Source: Desulfuromonas sp. CSMB_57 (GTDB lineage Bacteria; Desulfobacterota; Desulfuromonadia; Desulfuromonadales; Syntrophotaleaceae). Taken from it: DNA of 50,170 bases. The stretch is from positions 1 to 50,170 of the forward strand of contig NZ_JAFCIY020000008.1 in the NCBI RefSeq assembly GCF_020194955.2, in the 5' to 3' direction. The notes below the pieces were generated by a model that was not told the DNA's origin, searched no databases, and was given only the letters and a program-made list of their open reading frames with translations. Each line of letters opens with the position of its first letter. Position 1 is the first letter of the stretch. Of this stretch, positions 43,501-50,170 are shown one piece after another. The position numbers were made by a program, and so were the translations under genes.

Positions 43501-43509
43501 TGTTATAAT
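43501..43509 (+). promoter_or_regulatory. Extended -10 promoter candidate of ppdK
   Basis: TGTTATAAT is an extended -10 with consensus TATAAT; no good -35 is seen. The leader to ATG 43681 would be about 165 bases and contains strong G+C-rich palindromes such as CCGGACCCGGTCCGG. Confidence 0.5.
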
Positions 43510-43680
43510 CTGCCCGAACGGCATCCGGACCCGGTCCGGTCCGGCATGGCGGGCAACGGGGTAATTGGGAGACAACAGGGGACCGGTGGCCGCGCAACCG
43601 GCACGGCATCGTTCCGTGGGGCACACGATAGAAAGCGTCCGGGCATGGAGCCGACGCAAATCCTTCAGGAGGAAGAGTTA

Positions 43681-46347
<2,667 letters not shown>

Positions 46348-46423
46348 CAACCGTCCTTCGGGGCCGCAGCTGGTTTTGATAATGGCGTAAAGGCATTTAA
46401 AAACAAGTGATTATAGTAGGTTT

Positions 46424-46469
46424 GGAACGGCAGCGGCCCCCGGATGGTTCCGGGGGCCGCTGCCGTTCC
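46424..46469. repeat. Perfect 21-bp palindrome after ppdK
   Basis: Arms 46424-46444 and 46449-46469 are exactly complementary around the loop TGGT. Each arm begins or ends with GGAACGGCAGCGGCC or its complement. There is no T tract, but the hairpin would be very stable. It could end the ppdK transcript or act as a REP-like element. Confidence 0.8.
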
Positions 46470-46509
46470 TGTCTGGATACAGGCTCCTGTTCGGTCCTGG
46501 ATCCGATTC

Positions 46510-46539
46510 TTGACAGTGCCGGCGGGTCGATGGTACAAC
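46510..46539 (+). promoter_or_regulatory. Candidate promoter of the zinc-ribbon protein gene
   Basis: TTGACA (46510-46515) is followed after 18 bases by TACAAC (46534-46539). ATG 46610 is about 65 bases from the likely start. Confidence 0.5.
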
Positions 46540-46609
46540 TCCCTCCCCTATGGACTTCATCGCCGCAGCAGGGTTTTGCCTGTGGCTTTTTCGTTATCTT
46601 CGAGGAATT

Positions 46610-47062
46610 ATGGCTCACAAGCAATTAAGCGCCGGCGATTACGTCGAAAGCCGCTGCACCCGTTGTCGGACGGTAACCAACCATACCATTATTGCCATGG
46701 TCGGCGACACGCCGGCCCGAGTGCGCTGCAATACCTGCGCCAGCGATCATAAATATTATCCGGTGCGGCCGGCGGCGCCGGCGAAGACGGCGAAGACCGG
46801 CGGGGAGCGGGCCAAGCGGGTCGGCGAACCGCGTTCAACCTCCCGCTCCTCGGCCGGCGCCGATCAGGAGCAGTGGCTCAGGTGGTCCCAGGAAGGCGTT
46901 GCAGATCAAGCGATTCCCTACAGCATGGAACGTGCCTATGCCTTTCGCCAGGCCGTGAACCATCCCCTCTTCGGTCTAGGCATGGTCACCGCGGTGCTGC
47001 CTCCCAACAAAGTGGAAATTCTTTTTGCCGGCGGAAAAAAGCTGCTGCGCTGCAAGACCTGA
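46610..47062 (+). CDS. Zinc-ribbon protein with C-terminal SH3-like segment, unknown function
   Basis: This 150-aa protein starts at ATG 46610 after CGAGGAA. An N-terminal zinc ribbon (CTRC at 16-19 and CNTC at 40-43) is followed by a basic Ala/Lys/Arg linker (about 52-85). The C-terminal stretch (HPLFGLGMVTAVLPPNKVEI then FAGGKKLL) looks like an SH3-type barrel of the CarD/KOW kind. Both ends suggest nucleic-acid or RNA polymerase contact, but I do not recognise a named family. Confidence 0.7.
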   Translation: MAHKQLSAGDYVESRCTRCRTVTNHTIIAMVGDTPARVRCNTCASDHKYYPVRPAAPAKTAKTGGERAKRVGEPRSTSRSSAGADQEQWLRWSQEGVADQAIPYSMERAYAFRQAVNHPLFGLGMVTAVLPPNKVEILFAGGKKLLRCKT

Positions 47063-47167
47063 CCTCGGACTTGAGATCCGGCCGGCCTGTTGCGCCCACG
47101 GCGCTGGTGGCCCCGGGACCTCAAGGGGGGAATGGGATCCGGCGGAAGGGACGGCAATGGAGGCAAA

Positions 47168-47884
47168 ATGGACTTTGCCGAACTGCATGGTTGGGATTTG
47201 ACGCCAACCGAGGCCATCGCTCTGCAGAAACGACTGGCGCGCCGGGTCCGCCCCGAATCGGCCGGGGGCGGTGCCGGTGCCGTGCGACGGGTCGCTGCCG
47301 TGGATGTATCCTGCCGACGCGGGGACGCCCTGTTGTTCGGTGCGGTTGTAGTGCTGGAATTGCCGGAAATGGTGGTTCGGGAGGAGATCGGGGTCTGTCG
47401 GCAGGAAACTTTTCCCTATGTGCCGGGTCTGTTGTCCTTTCGTGAACTGCCGGTGCTGCTGACGGCCTTTCGTTACCTCTCCTGCCTGCCGGATGCGGTG
47501 CTGGTCGATGGTCAGGGCATTGCCCATCCACGTCGACTGGGATTGGCCAGTCATCTCGGTCTATGGCTGAATCTGCCAACGGTGGGTTGTGCAAAAAGCC
47601 GGCTTTGCGGCGAATACGCCGAGCCGGATGGTCGGCGCGGCGCGCGTTCGCCCCTGCTGCTGGACGGACAACCCGTCGGTGCGGTGCTGCGCAGCCGGCA
47701 TCATGTCCGTCCCCTGTTTGTCTCTCCCGGTCATCTCATGGACACCGAACAGGCGGTCGCCCTGGTGGAACGCTGCCTGACCCGCTATCGATTACCCGAG
47801 CCGCTGCGTCAGGCCCATCAGCTGGCCAACTTCTGCCGTCAGGCCGGCCTGGTACCAGGCCAGGTGCATATCAGCGGATCCTGA
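47168..47884 (+). CDS. nfi: Endonuclease V (deoxyinosine 3' endonuclease)
   Basis: This 238-aa repair enzyme cuts the second phosphodiester bond 3' to deoxyinosine. The motifs are clear: VAAVDVSC (first catalytic Asp), FPYVPGLLSFRE, VDGQGIAHPRRLGLASHLG with the second Asp, and GCAKSRLCGEY. Length is normal. ATG 47168 follows GGAGG at a short spacing. The 3' end overlaps the convergent FAH-family gene by 14 bases. Confidence 0.93.
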   Translation: MDFAELHGWDLTPTEAIALQKRLARRVRPESAGGGAGAVRRVAAVDVSCRRGDALLFGAVVVLELPEMVVREEIGVCRQETFPYVPGLLSFRELPVLLTAFRYLSCLPDAVLVDGQGIAHPRRLGLASHLGLWLNLPTVGCAKSRLCGEYAEPDGRRGARSPLLLDGQPVGAVLRSRHHVRPLFVSPGHLMDTEQAVALVERCLTRYRLPEPLRQAHQLANFCRQAGLVPGQVHISGS

Positions 47885-48527
47885 TATGCACCGCGCCGAC
47901 GCCCTTGATGCTGGCGGTAACCTGGTCTCCCGGTCGGACCGGGCCGACCCCGGCCGGGGTGCCGGTCAGCAGAATGTCGCCTCTTTCCAGGGCAAAGATA
48001 CGCGAGGCGGCGCTGATCAGGGTCGCCGGGGGATATATCATGTCCGCGCTGTTGCCGCTTTGGCGCAGTTCCCCATTCACCATCAGGGTCAGGTGCAGGG
48101 CTGACGGATCGGCCACCGCCGCCGCCGGCATGAAGTCGGACAGGGGACAGGAGGTGTCGAAGCCCTTGGCCTTGTCCCATGGCAGGCCCTCGGCCTTGAG
48201 CTGCTCCTGGACGTCGCGCAGGGTCAGGTCGATGGCCACCCCATAGCCGGCGATATGCTGCATGGCTTCTTCCTCGCGAATGTTTCGGCCCCACTTGCCG
48301 ATGAGCATGGCCAGTTCGACTTCATGATGACAATTTTGGGAGTAGGGCGGAATGACCGCCGTTTCCCCTGAGCGGATGATGCTGCTGGCCGGTTTCAGGA
48401 AGAATACCGGTTCATTGGCCGGCCGGTTATGCAGTTCTCGCACATGTTCGCCGTAGTTGCGGGCCACACAGACGATTTTGCCGACCTGGAAAAGTCGTGA
48501 GCTGTGATGCAATCGGACGGTGTGCAT
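47871..48527 (-). CDS. Fumarylacetoacetate hydrolase-family protein
   Basis: This 218-aa single-domain FAH protein shows the metal-binding signature HHEVELAMLIG (His and Glu ligands), CVARNYGEHVRE near the N-terminus and GDILLTGTPAGVGPV near the end. Relatives such as YcgM/FAHD1 are acylpyruvases or oxaloacetate decarboxylases; the substrate here is inferred only at that level. ATG 48527 follows AAGGAGG. Divergent from the rhomboid gene. Confidence 0.9.
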   Translation of the reverse strand: MHTVRLHHSSRLFQVGKIVCVARNYGEHVRELHNRPANEPVFFLKPASSIIRSGETAVIPPYSQNCHHEVELAMLIGKWGRNIREEEAMQHIAGYGVAIDLTLRDVQEQLKAEGLPWDKAKGFDTSCPLSDFMPAAAVADPSALHLTLMVNGELRQSGNSADMIYPPATLISAASRIFALERGDILLTGTPAGVGPVRPGDQVTASIKGVGAVHIRIR

Positions 48528-48594
48528 GGTTGCCTCCTTGCGCCGGGACGGAGGGTCGGCTGCGGCCTTTTGGCTGGGGGTGAAGAATGAAAAT

Positions 48595-48610
48595 TATGTT
48601 AACATGTTAC
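48595..48610. promoter_or_regulatory. Overlapping palindromes in the FAH/rhomboid divergent region
   Basis: TGTTAACA (48597-48604) and AACATGTT (48601-48608) are overlapping perfect 8-bp palindromes in an A+T-rich patch between two divergent genes. It could be an operator. No clear -35/-10 pair is seen. Confidence 0.25.
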
Positions 48611-48667
48611 CAGCAATCAGCGGCTGCAGCGAGCCATTATCCCCATCCTTTCTCGTGAGGAGCCTGC

Positions 48668-49432
48668 ATGTTCCTGCCTTATGGCGACACACCCAATCCG
48701 CCCGGCTTCGCGGTGGTCAACTGGCTGCTCATCGGCGCGAATGTCGCGATTTTTCTGTTTCTTTCCGTGCCGTTGATGGCCGGTCGCCCGGATCTGGCCG
48801 ATCCCCTGCTGGAGGAATATCTGCGCACCCTTGGGGTTCGAACCATTCCCGCGGCCCAGGAAGTGCTGGCGCGGACCAGTGCCTACGACCTGTTCGTGTT
48901 CCGCTACGGATTCCGACCCGTGGCACCTTCCCTGTCCACCCTGTTCAGCTGCATGTTCCTGCACGGCGGATGGTTTCACCTCGCCGGCAACATGCTGTTC
49001 CTGTGGATTTTCGGCAACAACGTCGAGCATCGCCTCGGGGCGGTGCGCTATCTCCTGGTCTACCTGGTCTGCGGCATCCTGGCCACGGTGTTCTTTGCCC
49101 TGTTCGTACCCGGTTCCGGCATCCCTCTGGTTGGTGCGTCGGGGGCCATTTCCGGCATCCTGGGCTGTTATTTTGTGTGGTTTCCCCGCAACCAGGTCAA
49201 AGCCTTGGTTTTTCTGTTTCCCTTTCTGGTCACCACGGTGCTGGTCTCGGCCCGCCTGGTGCTGGGATTTTATCTGATCATCGACAACCTGCTGCCCTTT
49301 CTCCTGGACGGCGGACGCGGCTCGGGTGTGGCTCATGGCGCCCACATCGGCGGTTTCCTGGCGGGGCTGGGGCTGGCGTGGTTGTTTGATCGAGGGAAAG
49401 GAGGGCCACGGCGCTCGCAACGGGCCTGGTAG
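48668..49432 (+). CDS. Rhomboid-family intramembrane serine protease
   Basis: This 254-aa membrane protein has about six hydrophobic segments. The family features are LHGGWFHLAGNMLFLWIFG, the catalytic serine in GASGAISG, and the catalytic His in AHGAHIGGFLAG. Rhomboids cleave transmembrane substrates within the membrane; the target is unknown. A long loop after the first helix is common in this bacterial subgroup. ATG 48668 follows GAGGAG. Confidence 0.93.
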   Translation: MFLPYGDTPNPPGFAVVNWLLIGANVAIFLFLSVPLMAGRPDLADPLLEEYLRTLGVRTIPAAQEVLARTSAYDLFVFRYGFRPVAPSLSTLFSCMFLHGGWFHLAGNMLFLWIFGNNVEHRLGAVRYLLVYLVCGILATVFFALFVPGSGIPLVGASGAISGILGCYFVWFPRNQVKALVFLFPFLVTTVLVSARLVLGFYLIIDNLLPFLLDGGRGSGVAHGAHIGGFLAGLGLAWLFDRGKGGPRRSQRAW

Positions 49433-49449
49433 TTGCTCTCTGCCCTGCT

Positions 49450-50082
49450 TTACAGAGCGGCCAGCAGGGCGCGGGTCGCCTGTTGCGGGTCCGGTGCCGC
49501 CAGGATGGCTGAAATCAGCGCGACTCCGTCGGCACCGCAGGCCAGCACGGCCGGAACGCGTTCCAGGTGGATGCCGCCCAAGGCAAACACCGGCAAGGGG
49601 CTGGCGGCGCACACGGCCTGCAGGGGCGCCAATCCCTGGGGCGGGCCAAAAGGGGCTTTGGAGGGGGTAAAGTAGACCGGGCTGAAGGTGATGAAGTCAG
49701 CGCCGCCGACCGCGGCCTGTTGCGCATCGGCCAGGCTGTGGCAGGAACAGCCGATCAGTCGATTTGGTCCCAGGATGCGGCGCGCGGCTGCCGTCGGCAG
49801 GGATTTGCCGCCGAGTTGGACGCCGTCAGCTTCTACCGCCAGGGCCACATCGAGGCGATCATTGATCAACAGTCTGGCCCCATAGCGACGGGTCATGTCC
49901 CGCAGTTGCTCGGCCAGGCGAAACAGGTCGCGGGCCGGCAGATCCTTTTCCCGTAGCTGTATCGCCGGGAGTCCGCCATTCAGGGCCTGCTCCACGCTGT
50001 TGAGCAGGCTGAGTCCGGGGGGCAACAGGTTCCGGTCGCTGATGAGGAGGAGTCGGAAATCGACACAGCGGTTCGGTTCCAT
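49450..50082 (-). CDS. thiE: Thiamine-phosphate synthase
   Basis: This 210-aa TIM-barrel enzyme joins HMP-PP and thiazole phosphate. LLLISDRNLLPPG, AIQLREKDLPARDLF, LLINDRLDVALAVEADGVQL and ITFSPVYFTPSKAPFGPPQG are family motifs. The final FALGGIHLERVPAVLACGAD is typical. A TenI-like role cannot be excluded by sequence alone, but the substrate loop looks complete. The start codon directly follows the stop of the upstream thi gene, so they form an operon. Confidence 0.9.
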   Translation of the reverse strand: MEPNRCVDFRLLLISDRNLLPPGLSLLNSVEQALNGGLPAIQLREKDLPARDLFRLAEQLRDMTRRYGARLLINDRLDVALAVEADGVQLGGKSLPTAAARRILGPNRLIGCSCHSLADAQQAAVGGADFITFSPVYFTPSKAPFGPPQGLAPLQAVCAASPLPVFALGGIHLERVPAVLACGADGVALISAILAAPDPQQATRALLAAL

Positions 50083-50170
50083 TCAGCAGCCCGCTTCCCG
50101 TTCCAGAAACGCCCGGTCCCAGTCCTTCCAGACCGGGTCATAGCCCTGAGCCTGCAGCATGGCGCAGATC
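50083..50170 (-). CDS. thiH: C-terminal end of an upstream thi gene, probably thiH (partial)
   Basis: Only the last 29 residues are inside the window, ending GYDPVWKDWDRAFLEREAGC. PVWKDWD is, as I recall, typical of the ThiH (tyrosine lyase) C-terminus, and thiH commonly precedes thiE. The stop TGA is followed immediately by the thiE ATG. The rest lies to the right of the window. Confidence 0.7.
   Translation of the reverse strand, partial: ICAMLQAQGYDPVWKDWDRAFLEREAGC

Overview
The window is about 50 kb of a G+C-rich bacterial chromosome, most probably a member of the Desulfuromonadales (Desulfuromonas/Geobacter/Syntrophotalea-type former deltaproteobacteria). This rests on gene content and is an inference: a tungsten-type aldehyde:ferredoxin oxidoreductase, a B12-binding radical SAM protein, pyruvate phosphate dikinase next to recO-glyQ-glyS, a DUF1318 lipoprotein next to a YdbH-type protein, and a SAP-like mini-protein. 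No rRNA, tRNA or CRISPR array was recognised. No gene-free stretch exceeds about 300 bases.

Region by region. 1-2.7 kb: an almost complete IS21-family element (istA-istB) inserted in an IS66 transposase remnant. 2.7-6.8 kb: a visibly A+T-richer two-gene operon on the minus strand, a SIR2-like NAD-binding protein overlapping by one base (TAGTG) a 911-aa protein of unknown function; this looks like an acquired NAD-linked defence module. 7-17.3 kb: recQ, a B12/radical SAM protein, a small monooxygenase, a lytic transglycosylase, a membrane metallophosphoesterase, a CBS-pair protein, cardiolipin synthase, a LysE exporter, a DUF1622 membrane protein and a secreted CAP protein. 17.5-22.5 kb: aldehyde:ferredoxin oxidoreductase with a sensor-like membrane protein, a SAP-like protein, a two-receiver diguanylate cyclase, and trmJ. 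22.4-30.7 kb: a nitrilase-family hydrolase, prfC, two 58-aa proteins, trpS, lon and gspN. 30.9-39.5 kb: polA, a YdbH-type intermembrane protein, a DUF1318 lipoprotein, a pseudopilin and mgtE. 39.5-46.3 kb: recO, glyQ, glyS and ppdK. 46.6-50.2 kb: a zinc-ribbon protein, endonuclease V, an FAH-family enzyme, a rhomboid protease, thiE and the end of an upstream thi gene (probably thiH).

Most notable signals. (1) trpS is preceded by a complete-looking ribosome-mediated attenuator: a promoter, a short leader ORF with four Trp codons, a hairpin whose loop holds the leader stop codon, a mutually exclusive antiterminator, and an intrinsic terminator with a U tract just before trpS. (2) A family of about 140-bp palindromic intergenic repeats is present in three near-complete copies and several partial ones. 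They share a conserved centre and one compensatory stem change, and one copy has supplied the C-terminus of the radical SAM protein. (3) The SIR2 plus 911-aa pair may be a split form of a SIR2 defence protein. (4) The YdbH-lipoprotein pair appears to merge the YnbE and YdbL roles into one lipoprotein. All assignments come from reading the sequence; no database search was run.
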